A stretch of DNA of 64,000 bases from Ophiobolus disseminans (lineage: Eukaryota > Ascomycota > Dothideomycetes > Pleosporales > Phaeosphaeriaceae), in the NCBI GenBank assembly GCA_010093685.1, contig MU006239.1, forward strand, positions 294,031-358,030. Reading direction: 5' to 3'. How positions within the stretch are numbered: position 1 is the stretch's first letter; every line of letters begins with the position of its first letter. The translations under genes and the position numbers were made by a program. Under the pieces are notes generated by a model. That model saw only the letters and a list, made by a program, of their open reading frames with translations, was not told the origin of the DNA and searched no databases. Shown one piece after another: positions 48,633 to 61,018 of the stretch.

Positions 48633-49200
48633 TCAAAAATAAACATGGCAGAAAAGACATGGCTTTTAAAAATGTGACGTCATGACTATTGCAATGGTGC
48701 TTCGCAGCCCCCCTTCGGTAACGTTTACGAACCGTCGGACTTTTATACACCACTAAGCCAACTGCTATGGTGCCATCTTCCGAAGATTTGCTGTTGCTAG
48801 GTGGTTTTGGCAGCGTGGACATAGTTCTAAACAAACTTTTGCACAAATTTGTCGAGGAGGGAGCCTTGCTGACGGACCTCGATAGTAAATCCTTTCTCGT
48901 TTATCCACTTGCATAAGGCGCGCCGCTGAGATGTGAAACTACCCCGCTCTCATATAATCAGGCTCGCCGACACGGCTGAGATTCAGCAAAGCTGGTCAAT
49001 TCTTCATGTGCTGGTCGTGCGTGCTTAGGTTGGGCCGCCTTGCATCAGATCTGCCGTCGATCACCGGATTATTCTAGTCTTGATTGGGTTAACTTAACAT
49101 GATACACGAAAGCTTTAGCCTACTGATTTGATCTTCTGTGTTACCCATCGCTACCGAAACTCGTTATCAGTACTGAAAGCCGATATCGCTTTCGAAGCAA
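48633..49200. other. Intergenic, no gene recognised
   Basis: This is the 5' flank of the ankyrin gene. A minus-strand 89-codon frame overlaps the Helitron border and has no motif. Confidence 0.4.
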
Positions 49201-50933
49201 ATGGCCGACCCGCTTTCGATAGCCGCGAGCGTCGCATCACTATTGACGCTTGGAATCCAGTCATGCTGCTTTCTCGGCAACTCCTTCTCGCAAATATTTG
49301 ATGCCCCAGCGGATGCGCAGCTATACCAATTATGCTTCCAATCTATGCACGCCACATTTTGTGAACTTGAGATCATTTGCAAGAGTTGGCCGGCAACTGG
49401 AGAGGTAGCATTCCCTATTGGGTTCGAAGACCGATTGACATCGTGCACGAAAGATCTTGAGTCAGCGAGGGCTTTCATTAGGAAGGCAAAGTTCGACTTG
49501 TGTACGACAAGCATGAAAAGATCTTGGACGAGTGTCAAGTTTGCTCTGTTTGCCGACAACCGCCTCAGGAAGTTCTCCGTTCGACTGCAGCAATATCAAG
49601 CTTTGTTTACATTGGATCTGAGTACTATCAATACGTGAGTCGAGATGGACATAATGATGGCAGACACTCACGTACGCGCAGAAAGTTAGCCTTGCTGATA
49701 TCTCGGCAACTCACGCAAATAGCGACACAGACACAACATTTTGTTGAAGCACACCAACAGTTGGAAATGGCGAAAAGATCTTCCACAACCAATTCCATCA
49801 GCTTTGGCAAGCCTTCGGGATTGGTTCACTTATGGTCACGCAACTGGGATGTGGGTTCTCTAACTGTTTACAAACGGCAGGGTACAAGAGCAGGATTCGG
49901 CGGTGTTCGGGTCAAGCTAAAATTGCAGATTGGAACATGGACTATGTTCGCCTACTTTACCTTCTTCTCTGTGAAGGATGGCATGGGTTCTGGCATTTCC
50001 GCAAATTACACACTCACCCTGCCGGCGGTATTACCTTTCAACGCCCAAGTATTTCGCTACGCACGCAATGGCGACGTGAACATTATACGCTCGATGTTCG
50101 ATTTACGCCAGGCAACGCCAACTGATACTACACCTGACGGTGCAAGCCTCTTGAGTGTACGAGAGTTTTGACTGGAATCTGCGTAGAAGCTTCCATTGAC
50201 ACTCAGAAGATCGCGACACAAAACGGACACCTCGAGTTGGTCGAGTTCCTCTTGCACTGCGGTGCACACGTCGATACATCTGACGATCATGGCCGGTATT
50301 TGCCCGTTCTACAATAATTGAGGCTTCCCGTTCCTGATTGCACATAGTACAGCACTACACCGAGCAATGGAAAGCTCGGGACGAATCGATATTTGTAGGG
50401 CGTTACTCGGTAAGGGCGCCGACCTTACTCGCCACGACCTTGAAAACAGAACGCCCTTACACAATTTCTTCAACGACACTACTAGTAACTTCATCCTCAA
50501 CCAAAAAGACCTTGTGGATGAGCTGGAACTAGATTGGTACGGTATGAGCATTTTACATCATGCGGCATGGTCGAGCCAGAGCCAACCAGAACTCTTTTCA
50601 TACTTTTTGAAAAGGCAACCCGCACTGTACGACGTTCCCGACCACGAAGGCAAATCCTTGCTACATTATGCGTCCGAACATGGCAACATACCACTCATGG
50701 AGTATCTATGCAGCTTCCCAAATGCTCGCATCGCCCATTCAGATGCTACTGGACGGACACCCATACACTATGCAGTGCGAAGTCGAAGAGTACAAGCGAT
50801 AGACGTGTTGGTGTCTAAGGGTGCAGACATATTCTCAGTGGGCGCGAGGGGATGGAATCCGCTCCACGAAGCCGTACAGAGGACAATGTCAGGGCAATTG
50901 CTCATGTGTGCATCCTTCTTGGGAATCAGATAG
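49201..50933 (+). CDS. Fungal STAND-type N-domain protein with ankyrin repeats
   Basis: Proposed CDS is join(49201..49634, 49682..50156, 50207..50295, 50348..50933), 527 aa. All introns are short (47-52 nt), GT..AG, and phase-consistent. Residues 1-140 match the fungal N-terminal domain that starts MADPLSIAASVASLLTLGIQ, common in NLR-like and ankyrin proteins. A middle module contains IGTWTMFAYFTF. From about residue 280 on are five or six ankyrin repeats (for example NGHLELVEFLLHCGAHVD, EGKSLLHYASEHGN, TGRTPIHYAV, GWNPLHEAV). Such proteins are thought to act in non-self recognition or signalling. The frame ends at a TAG just where homology continues in another frame, see the next entry. Confidence 0.72.
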
Positions 50934-51328
50934 GCCTGATGCTCAAAGCCACAGACCAGCAAGGTTTGACGCCGTTCACACTCGCTAAAAAACGTAACGC
51001 AACAGCTGCACTGGAGTACTTGAAGACTCATTACCCGGCCGAGGAGAGCCATGCATTGCAAGACAATGATGAGGGACGAGGTCCTGAACATGGCCTTGCA
51101 TCTCGATCTGGTACAATTGCGTCATGCACTTGTCTTGGTACAACGAGCGGGAGTTTCCATGGGCTGATTTACCGGCTGTGCTTGCAAGGATGGGTCGTAA
51201 TTGCCTTTCTTTTGGTGCTCTACATGGTTGGAAAAAGTCATGCTCCACTCGAGACCATCTCCACAATCGGCAGTTCCCTGCAGTCCAGGCAAGGTCTCCC
51301 AGAAGTAGTAAACAGAGAATTGCGATAA
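50876..51328 (+). pseudogene. Frameshifted 3' end of the ankyrin gene
   Basis: The shifted frame continues the ankyrin array (TDQQGLTPFTLAKKRNATAALEYL) and ends with a hydrophobic segment WVVIAFLLVLYMVG, a likely C-terminal membrane anchor. Moving from the upstream to this frame needs a single-base deletion near 50870-50905; no intron of sensible size fits. The intact ancestor would be about 655-660 aa with a tail anchor. Confidence 0.6.
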
Positions 51329-52387
51329 CCCGGTAGCTTTAGATCCAAACAAAGCAGAAAGTCCTCGAAGCTGCGTAATGCCTTGCATGTGATATTACCT
51401 TTATCTCCAGTGAGTCGAATGTTTTATGGGCAACGTCAACAAGGGCATGTCATCCCTTTTGAGGATTTTCCAAATCCTGGACCTGTGGCAGTGGCTGCGC
51501 AATGTTAATAAGGTCAGGATGACAGTCTTTCGAAATGAACGTGATTATAGTTGGGACCTGCGAGGCTTAGGGTGAATGCCGATTGAATTGGATCACAGAT
51601 ATCCAGTTAGGCCGAGAGAGATGGAATGGGGGTTTCCTGAGGATTTTGTTCTCGTGGACTTGCCATGTGTAGTGGGCTGCCAAATGAATGAAGCAAGCCA
51701 GGAAGATGTTCACGGTGAGTGGAACAATTCGCTTCGTACGGCAGTCCACGTCATCACCTAGCAGAGTGAGGGCTTGCACATCTCGATGTCGAGCGCCCGT
51801 CTCAGCTGCAAGGGCATGATGTTTTCGCAAGCAGCCTATTCCAGCGTGTATTCCAACTACATGTGACCGCGTCGCACCCGTTCGAAACCTGCGAAAATCA
51901 TGCCTCTAGAACGTTACCAGGTTAAAAGGGTCTTCTCGACGCCCGCACCCGAACTGTAAGAGTCAGGCTGGTTTGACTTTGTTTGTATTACGTACGACGG
52001 AAAAGCCAGGATTCTTCTTGGACAATAAGTCATTGCTAGCGCAACATGCGACAGCATGTAAAGTCTCGCGGCACAATATTCGGGATGGAAAGACGATCGT
52101 TGGCAAGTACCCGTTGAGGGGTTGAGGATTTGAGGAGGAAGTGGTTATGGAGTGGAGAAGGAAGGAATGTAAGCTTTGTCACGTACAAAAGACAGCCTCC
52201 TTTGTAAAAACTATGATTCGCTGTGAAAGCTGCTGCCTATTATACATTGTTGTCTCTCAAGGTTCGATTTGCGCGACGCAGCTGATCCTGCAGATATCTT
52301 CTCTCGATCTAACCCTCAGGTATGTCGTATGCTTTTGTGTTGACTTACTGCTGATGGAGGGACCTGAGCGGACTAGTCTACTTCTGC
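51329..52387. other. Intergenic, no gene recognised
   Basis: Only short frames without motifs are present between two convergent genes. Confidence 0.45.
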
Positions 52388-53859
52388 TCAGCTCAAAAAC
52401 TCCCGAGGTCGGTGTACACCATATGAAGCTGGCTCGGGACTGACTTCGCGACGATTGTCGGCCGCTGGTGGTGGGCGAAGACGGAGCTGCTCTCTAGCGT
52501 TGTCGTTTGAAGAAGCCTCGAGAGATGGACAACCTCTTTGACTTTTCGAAATGGGGTTCATCTCTTGGTTGTCTTCTAGCTCCGAATTATCCGCCAAGCG
52601 ATGATGATCTCCAGCGTGCCCGAGCTTGCCACTGCACTCGTCGCAACGGCGTTTGCGACAGCAGCAGCAGAGATGGCGCGACAGCCATGAGGGCGGCATC
52701 TTAGCGTCCGCACCATGAATGAAGCGACCAGGATGGACAATGTTCCACACAAGAATGGCCAACCACATTGGCGTCGATTCCAGGACATACAGGAGGGGCT
52801 CATTACTCGGAAGAGGGTTGCTTGCGCCCAGACCGGCGGAGAACTCGGCGAGGCGGTAGATGATGCGAATGGTGATGGCCATCAAGCATCCGTAGAGCGC
52901 CCAGATCAACCCTTTCCAGCCACCAATCTTGTCCAAGGCCAAACGTCCAAATCTTTCTGCTTGAAGCTGATCCCGGTGAAATTTGATGACCAAGCCCAAG
53001 AACAGAACAATGAAGCCCTCCTGCATACCAATACCGCCCATGTATATGTCCAAGCCCTTTCTTTGTGATTCCGCGCTTGCGCCCGGGCCGGCCATTCCAC
53101 CACCAATCAGCTGAACAACAAAAGAAATGATGTCGAGGGTGACGAAGATGAGAGCGAGGATGGAAGGCGAGAAGAACCAGACTTTGCGAGTGGGTGAGTA
53201 GAAGTGAACGATCCGTGCAAAGACCATGTACGCAAAGGCATTGACCCCTGAGGAGATGTTAGAAAGATAAGAGATAGCTGTAGTGAATAACACTCACAAA
53301 TGGGAGCTACCAGGACCAAGATCTGAGCAACAAGTGCAATGCCGGAGGATTGCTGGTTCTTGGAGCCAAGAGCGCGGAAGGCATAGGCACCAGTCTCCCA
53401 AAGAGCAGCCATGAGGATGACCCAGCAGAAGCCATTCCAGTACATAATTGCTTGAGCGAGGTGTGCAATTGTGAGGATGCCGAATAGAACGGAGAAAGCT
53501 ATTGCCGCTGCAAAGTTCGGAAAGTACGCCCACAGCGCATTACATGCATCCGCAGGAACGTAGCCATTGAGGCCGGGAGTTGCGTATGAGCTGAAGCCAG
53601 GCGTACAGGTCGCGGGTGGGAGGTTGAGAGAGAAAGGTATTCTTGATGGCTTTGCGATGGATATTGTAGGAAGGTTCAATGAGACAGGCAGAATACTTGG
53701 CTCAAACTTGTTATCGCGGCGAAGAGGTGGAGCGGTGGCGGAAGGTGTCAAGATAATGGTAGCTCGAGCGGACAAGACTGGAGAGGGCGTAGTGGTGGGT
53801 AGTGCGGCGGAGAGAACAGCTAGTAGCAACGCTGTAAGGAGCGGAAGTGAGAACTTCAT
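52388..53859 (-). CDS. RTA1-family seven-helix membrane protein
   Basis: Proposed CDS is complement(52388..53247, 53298..53859), 473 aa; the 50-nt intron GTGAGT..CTCAG joins in phase. It has a signal peptide at 1-20 (KFSLPLLTALLLAVLSAA) and a Ser/Thr/Pro-rich lumenal or extracellular stretch to about residue 105. The RTA1 domain follows with about seven helices (YFPNFAAAIAFSVLFGILT, WVNAFAYMVFARIVHFY, LDIISFVVQLIGGGMAG, IYRLAEFSAG, PLLYVLESTPMWLAILVWNIVHPG). A hydrophilic cytosolic tail has a Cys-rich patch, CCCCRKRRCDEC. RTA1/RSB1-type proteins are linked to sterol or sphingoid-base stress and resistance to membrane-active compounds. No damage is seen. The substrate is unknown. Confidence 0.85.
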
Positions 53860-54209
53860 CGCATGAGGGACCAGCAAGAAAACGGGAATAAGTGTGTATC
53901 GCGTGTGGCTGGTGAGCTGTTGTAAGATTCGATTAGCGAAAACGTGGGCAGTAGCGTTCGAGTTATTGTGAAAAGTGATGCTGAGTGCGAAAGGACGAAT
54001 ATATTGGGTACCTGTCTCGGGTGCTGTCAGGAACACTCCCTTTTCATGCTTATTGTCATTCAGTCACTTGAAACCATGCGAAAGTTCCCAACCAACTTGT
54101 CACAAGCGGGGCTTGGCATGGCTGGCTCGCGAAATTTCCTATTTCGGTATGGACGTGGTAATGATGGTCGGCCTAACGTGTAGTCGCGGTCAGCAATCCC
54201 TGTTCAATA
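53860..54209. promoter_or_regulatory. RTA1-gene upstream region
   Basis: This 350-bp spacer lies between the ATG at 53859 and the Fot1-type element, which therefore sits in the promoter-proximal flank of the RTA1 gene. The frame remains open upstream of the ATG to 54036, so a longer N-terminus is possible, but the chosen Met gives a proper signal peptide. Confidence 0.5.
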
Positions 54210-56342
54210 CCATGGGTGACGGCGTAACGACCGGGACGGCGTAACGCCCGCTCCGAACACCAAAATCGCGACAGCCACCAAAGTTCAACACGCAACAACT
54301 CTATCAACATGAGCTCAATTGAGGCTGCGCTTGCAGCTATAGAAGCGCTAGAACCAGGAGAAAAGCTTGTATATACTCACATTGCAGCAAAGTATGGGGT
54401 GAATCGTAGAACGCTCGCGCGGAGACACCAGCGCATCGCGAGCTCACGCGGCACCAAGGCTCAAAACTAGCAAGCGCTCCACCCCCAGCAAGAGAAGGAG
54501 CTCCTGCGCTATATTGAGCGCCTTACAAGGCAAGGCCTACCTCCTACACGGCCAATGATACGACGCTTTGCCTCAGAGGTGGCTAAAAAGGAGCTCGGCG
54601 TACACTGGGTTGATCGATATATCGAGCGACACCAGGTTGATCTCATCTCACGCTGGGCTGCTGGAATTGATCGCTCACGCCACCAGGCTGACTCTCAGTC
54701 AAAGTACAGCCTCTACTTTGAGCTCCTACGCAGTAAGCTCAGCCAATACAATATAGAGCCTCATAATATGTACAATATGGATGAGAAGGGCTTCATGCTA
54801 GGAGTACTCACTCGCTCGAAGCGGGTGTTCAGCAGGAGGCTATATGAGGAGGGGAAGATCAAGGCTCACCTCCAGGATGGCTCACGAGCGTGGATAACGC
54901 TGCTGGCCTGTATATGCGCTGATGGATCTCACCTTGAGCCAAGCCTCATATATCAATCAGCCTCCGGCTCAATACAGGATAGCTGGCTGCAGGCGTTCGA
55001 TCCCGACGACCACCGAGCTTACTTTGCCTCATCACCCTCAGGCTGGACGAACAATGAGATAGGCCTAGCCTGGCTGAAGCAGGTGTTTGATCGCTCTACA
55101 AAGCCGAAGGCTGGGCGGAGCTATCGACTACTCATCCTTGATGGCCATGGATCTCACCTCACCATGGATTTTATTGAGTACTGCAATCGCAATCGAATCC
55201 TCCTCGCGATCTATCCACCTCATTCAACCCACACGCTCCAGCCGCTTGACGTCGTCATGTTCAAGCCTCTCTCCTCTGCCTACTCAGGCCAGGTAGCAGC
55301 CTTCATGGAGAGGTGCCAAGGGCTCACTTCAATAAGCAAGAGAGACTTCTATCCTATGTTTATGGCTGCCTGGGAGGTCTCATTCAAGGAGAAGACTATA
55401 CTTAAGGCCTTTAAGGCGACTGGCCTCTCACCTCTCCAGCCAGAGGTGATACTCAAGAGATTCAATAGCCAGCCTATACAGGACAGCTCAAGCGATAGCG
55501 ACTCCTCAGCCTTAAGCGCCTCTGATTGGAGGAAGATCAGGCAGCTAGTCAATTGCGCTATAGCTAGTAGAGACCAGAGAAAGATCTCAAAGCTCAACCA
55601 GACAATCCACCAGCTCTCAATCAGATCAGTACTTGCTGAGCATGAGAACGTAAGACTCAAGGAGGCTCTTATCAATGAGAGGCAGCGTAGAAAGCGAGGC
55701 AAAGCTCTGCCTCTAGAGGCAGAGGAGGAGTATCACGGTGGGGCTGTATTCTGGTCCCGAAGGAAGGTCAAGGAGGCACGTGATCGGCTACAGCACCAGG
55801 AGGCTGAGGAGGAGCAACGACAACTCCAGAAAGCAGAGGCAGCTAGGCTACGTGAGGAGAAGAAGCAGGCCAAGGCTCAGGCTAAGCAAGTAAGGCGCGA
55901 GGCAAGGGCTGAAGCTAGGATAGTGAGGGAGAAGGAGAAGGCTGAGAAGGCTGCAGAACAGGCCTCCAGAGCAGCTGCTCGTAGGACTCAACAACGACTT
56001 CAAAACGCTCTTAAAGCGACTCAAAAGGGCAACAAGATGAGGCCTAAGGCTGCTGCAAAGGCTGCTCTAAAAAATAGAGTTGTTGCAGAGCCTCAGGGTA
56101 GTAGAGAGGCCTCAGGTGCTGCAGCAGGCCAAGAGCCATCTCAGTCACGACACGGCCGAGCGATCAAGCTCCCAGCTAAATATAGATAGCTATATATAGA
56201 GAGAGAGGCCTGTAGAACTCAACACCAAAAAATCTCATAATAATAGCTATTGTACGTGGCTTAATAGCTTCATGTTGTGGTGTTGATTTTGGTGTTCGGA
56301 GCGGGCGTTACGCCGTCCCGGTCGTTACGCCGTCACCCATGG
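54210..56342 (+). mobile_element. Fot1/pogo-like transposon (2,133 bp), nearly intact
   Basis: Perfect 58-bp terminal inverted repeats lie at 54210-54267 and 56285-56342, beginning CCATGGGTGACGGCGTAACG. A TA duplication flanks them (54208-54209 / 56343-56344). The TIR contains an internal direct repeat of GACGGCGTAACG. Perfect TIRs and a single stop in the transposase point to recent activity. Confidence 0.92.
54309..56189 (+). pseudogene. Fot1/pogo transposase with one premature TAG
   Basis: The frame runs from ATG 54309 to the stop at 56187-56189, 626 codons, interrupted only by TAG at 54468-54470 (codon 54), where CAG Gln is likely. Domains in order: HTH_Psq (about 8-45), CENP-B type HTH (about 60-130, LRYIERLTRQGLPPT), and DDE_1 with YNMDEKG (first Asp), LILDGHGSH (second Asp) and LQPLDVVMFK (third Asp). 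A coiled, Lys/Arg/Glu-rich C-terminal region ends the protein. An internal Met at 54555 could give a 544-aa product lacking the first HTH. If that is made, catalysis might persist but DNA binding would be impaired. Confidence 0.85.
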
Positions 56343-56344
56343 TA

Positions 56345-59300
56345 ATCCTTCGCTCCACCGCACATGAACATGATGCAACGACACTTCCTGGTGATGAGAG
56401 CACTACACGCTTATTGGCGCAGGAGACAGGTTGCAGAACGATGTACTCGAACGCTGACTCCGTGATCAATGCTAGCGACATGGGATGTGCAAAAGAATGG
56501 CTCACTCCTCTCTCTGCCTCTCGGACTTGTACTCTGCTGCAGACTCGCATGGCTATGATCCTGGACGGGTCGCAGGGACTAGTGCTACTCAGCGGGTATG
56601 AGAGTGCTTGTCTGTCGACGTCCATCGCCGGCCATTGCCTCCGCTGACCCCCTCAACATCGTCGCTCAGATACGAAGAAGGACGCCTCGTCACTATATCC
56701 GGGACCAAGATGCCGTCACCATAACTTCTCCACCGGTCGGAGCAAGAATCAAGGCTCCGTCATCCAGGGTGCCCACCTTTGCTTTCACATCAGACTCTTT
56801 AACGTGCATCGTCGGCCGTGTAAGCTATGATAAGTCGACACAAATTCATGTGATGCTTGAAGAAACCCGTTTCATTCATCGAAATCTCCGAAGGACTCTT
56901 AACACCGCTGCTTTGCGGGACAGGATCCTTGGATCATCAATGCTATTTTCCAGAGCAATATCGTCGCCACGCGCATTCTCGATCTGCGCCGGTATGGCTT
57001 GGTTCTCGACGCATGTACTGTTCAAGGCGATGTCGCCCGCGTATCGAATGGATATGGGATCGTGGATGACGTGGTCTCAGACCTCAGCGGTGATTAGCAA
57101 GCCTGTGGTGGCCTCGCTCGAGCTGTGAACATCCGGCAATCCGTTGTTGCTTTAGAAAACGTGATGAGTGGCTTAATGCGACACGGTTGCTGAACAAGAC
57201 CCTTTTTCGAAACCGGGATTTCCAATCTGCTGACGTCCAGGCCAGGAAGTAGGTCGAGCAAAACGTTCACAATGCCATCGCTCCAAATTTTCTAATAGAA
57301 ACCCAAACACCCATGGAAGTTAAGAAGTAGCTACAGAGCGCCAGTCATCTCACCAACTGCAAACATTGCGCACGAAACGTCGGTGTGAGAGAGAAGCGGG
57401 CAGTTTGCTCCAATGTCGAGGAGACGAAGCCGACGAGCGTTGTTCGGATAGAAAGAGTGGAGGAAGAACACAAAATCAATATCGCAGTCATGGTAGCAGC
57501 GGTGTAGCACCAACATGGCAATGACGTTGAGAGTCCTGAACGTCGACAACAGTTCGATCGAGTGATTGAAGTCGGCTAGAAGTTGTCTTATATCGATGAA
57601 TCCGATTGGGAAGATGAGCGACGTCGTCGCCTGCGAAGAGTAAGTGGTCCGCTGAGAATGGTTCGCAAACGAACAGCATGAAAGGTTGATAAAGCGCACG
57701 GCAACATATTGATGACGCAACCAAGCTTCCCGCTGCCACGCCTATAATCGAGATTCAGGAGAGACCAAAGTACATTGCGAGATATAGACCCCATCTGCCG
57801 TTTGGATGATCCATGTTGAACGTTGCCCACCATCCAATGATGTATTGCGGGAAGATGAGTGGCTCGACCTTGTCATCAACTCTGTCGTCGCAGGAATCAC
57901 CATCGTCTTCATATCCAATACCGTCGAAGCCAATAGCCACATTGTACGAGATAAAATGAACTGCAGCGTTAGAAACAAAGCTCTCTACAAGACTTGGAAA
58001 GATCTCGAAATGTCCATCGGCACGGTCTCCCCCGTTCGCACCTTCGCTTTCACGACCTCTGCTGCTTTGATCACCAACAATTTAGTCGTCACAGCGGATA
58101 TACCCACGACTAACAAACACTGACAGTTCATAGCCAACAGTTTGATCCGTCTCTCCTTTAGATACAGCACGTATCATGCGCTTATTCCAACCCGTCGTCG
58201 AGGCGCATTGCCGGTCTGCTTGATCCTACTGCAACACCAGCGCAGGGCTCTCTGGTCCCAATGATCCGTATGGACCTGAGAGCTGTACCATCACTCAGAA
58301 CATCCTTGGCCTTCATCGCTGGGTTGGTTGGAACTTGCTAGATCGCCGTGAAGTGCGATGAAACGGAGCATCAGTGGGCAACGCCGCACGAGAGACACGA
58401 GCGGCATGGCGGGCAAGTCGCACTCGCCTTTCGCTGTGTGGAGTTGCGTGCATGGTGTTGCGGCATCTGGCCTGCGCAAGGCGTGGTTATGACGCTGTGA
58501 TGGATTCGTTCGCAACATCTCAGAAAGATACCAAAAATCGCTGTGCTGTGCACTCATCAGTCCTCAATTCGGTCCTGGTGACTCTGTGTAGTCTCGTTTG
58601 AGACTTCCATTCTCATACCCGCCTCCAACCCGCCATATATACTAGTTACCCAGCTTCACGGCAAACGATAAAGCTTCTGCTTGTGGGACTATCCCGCGCT
58701 CATCGTCACCAAGCTGTCTTCGTGCAATAAACACCCGATCGGAAGATTCGTATTCGGTGGCTTGTGTAGGAGGGAGGTTCGAATTGGATGCGAGGAAGGA
58801 TTCGGGTGCGAGGAAGAGTTTAGATAAATTACTTCACTAGACAAGGAGTCATCAGTAAAGTGTACGAGGATGGACCATAATTTACATACCTTTGCGCAAC
58901 AGCATACGCATGACGTCACTCCAACCTGATTGCTTACGTGATGTGTAGCTTACGATGAAGGCACCCTCGTGCTGTTTCCATACGGACTTGGTGGGCGCGT
59001 CGAAAGAAATAGCGAGACCACGTGCGCGGCCCTACTCCTGCGCCATCATTTACAACGATCTGTTTATCATTGGAAGTACTAGTGATGTCCAAAGTCGTGA
59101 CGATACGCGGTTGAGCATGCCAATGTCATGTCGCAATGCCGCCGTCGCGTCGCAATGTTGAGTCGCAATAACGCCGGCCCGAAAGAAATGCCACGTGAAC
59201 GGCTCGAGCGCCGCCTTGCCAAGCTCCCACTTGCCCCAATAGGAAGTTTGGCGAGATTAGTGTTCATGACGGCGGCCCACGTGCGGCCTGTCATCGCTTA

Positions 59301-60070
59301 CCGAACCATGTCATCGGATCCTTCAGGCTGAAGCACGAGGCGGTCGGCCCAATTTCTGATCCGCAAAATTCGAACTATGATTGATACGACGGTGGAAAGC
59401 GGGCAGCGTTTTGTTTGCGAATGAGTGCGCGTGAACTGCCTGGTAAAAGCTTGCACAACGCCATCTCACGACGGTTTGTGACGTCAAGCTTTGAAAGAAT
59501 CGCGTCATCGCGAATACACCAACCAAGCAATATCGGAAGTGCAGGACTGAGATCCAAGAAGTTGTAGTATCGTTTCATTCAGATTCACGAAATCAATTCA
59601 ATGGTCACATGCGAGTATTCGTTCATGCACCATGGCTACTACCTAGCTTGTCCAGCAAGCAAGTAGGCTCGTGAACCTCCGTTCTTCATGATCACTTATC
59701 CATCTCTCGTTTCCGTTCCTGTCGCGAACTGCACTCAGCAGCCCTAATGTTCGGATTTGAAGCGCTCGACGATCAGAGACGCGATGTGGGCTTAATTTTG
59801 ATGCCCATGGCCTCTTCGATATTGCCACTACGTGATGAACAGACTACAGGACAGGGATACCATGAGCGGAGCAATGCTTCAGGCTGCAAAGTGCCCTTGG
59901 TCAACACCTACGCTGACGCACCCCAAAGCAGTATGCCAAAGTAGGCCCACATGATAACTGTTTTCGTTCCTGGTTCCGTTACCGGCCGAGCCGTCAGTTG
60001 TGAGTTGTTAACGGTCGAGTTATTGACAGTCGAGTTGTTCGCGCGGGCGCGATAGCCTCGTGGCCGAGGA
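56345..60070. other. Stretch without a recognised gene
   Basis: The longest frame is 176 codons on the plus strand (56598-57128), with no domain and low-information composition. Others on both strands are shorter and overlap. At 60000-60045 a motif close to GTCGAGTTATTGACA recurs two or three times. I see no exon chain that gives a known family. Confidence 0.45.
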
Positions 60071-60446
60071 TAGGCTGGTAAATTGGGTCTCCACATCGGG
60101 AAGCTAAAACCGCAATATCTCTACGAGTACCCAACCGAATCAGACGATCCATAACGTTTCTCGTAGCCCTCGTGTAGGTCTATAATTTTACTTTACAACG
60201 TTTTGTGATACATCTAATACTGCAAAAGTTATTTAGGTACCCAAATCTGAAACATTGGGTCTCCACATAGAACTCCGAACCTAAATAGCTTTTGCAGTAT
60301 TGGATGTATAACAAAGTACTATATAGCAAGTTTATAGACCTCTACTAGGGCTACTAAACAAGCTATAGATCGTCTGATTCGATTGGGTACTCGTAGAGAT
60401 ATTACGGTTTTAGTTACCCGATGTGCAGACCCAATTTACCAGCCTA
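60071..60446. mobile_element. 376-bp foldback MITE, hAT-like (copy 1)
   Basis: The ends are TAGGCTGGTAAATTGGGT and its inverse, flanked by the 8-bp duplication GCCGAGGA (60063-60070 / 60447-60454). The inverted homology extends about 85 bp from each end, and an inner inverted pair (CTGCAAAAG .. CTTTTGCAG) continues it, so the element is almost a full hairpin. The same subfamily is at 63139-63514. Confidence 0.85.
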
Positions 60447-60514
60447 GCCGAGGAGCGGCATTTGGGTCGCTGATGAGATCAGCAGACTCCGCAACAAACA
60501 AATCAAACAAATAT

Positions 60515-61018
60515 TGTAAGAATGTAAGCTTCGACAAGGTATTTCCTTATTAGGAAATGACACGTGACTGATCACGTGACTTGCCTAATCTAGTAATAGC
60601 TGTAAACGCTACATATATCATGCCTATTAGGCTGTTACTATCTATAGTAGCAACGCGTAATCTATTACATTATAATTGCGTAATCCATCACATCATGATG
60701 TACAATCTATCTGTACGCGTAATCTATTACATCGGATTACGCATATAGAGTGCTCTAGAACTAGATTGTATTTATAAGCAAAGAACCTTCTAGAGCTACT
60801 CTACAATGTATATAGACTCTCTTCTCTCTCTCTATAGCTTAGTGTCTAACTATTAATCTTGTAACTAGTATATACATTTTATATTACTAGTATCTTCTCT
60901 ACTCTTTACCCTACTTCCGTTGCGGCTATTACGTTATTAGCACGTGATAGTAGCCTCCTACTAGAAGAGGAATAGCCTGTTTCTACATACAGGCTACAAT
61001 CCACGCCTCCTCTTAACA
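60515..61018 (+). repeat. B-family solo LTR, complete (504 bp)
   Basis: TGTAAGAATG .. CTCTTAACA with target duplication AATAT on both sides (60510-60514 / 61019-61023). This is the least mutated B copy and defines the family length. Confidence 0.9.

Noticed and set aside
52715..53068. Plus-strand 117-codon frame
   Set aside because: Antisense shadow of the RTA1 coding region.
53567..53866. Plus-strand 99-codon frame
   Set aside because: Antisense shadow of the RTA1 N-terminal exon.
56598..57128. 176-codon plus-strand frame as a gene
   Set aside because: No domain, no upstream signal, and no exon chain. The opposite strand also has protein-like pieces, so coding on either strand is undecided.
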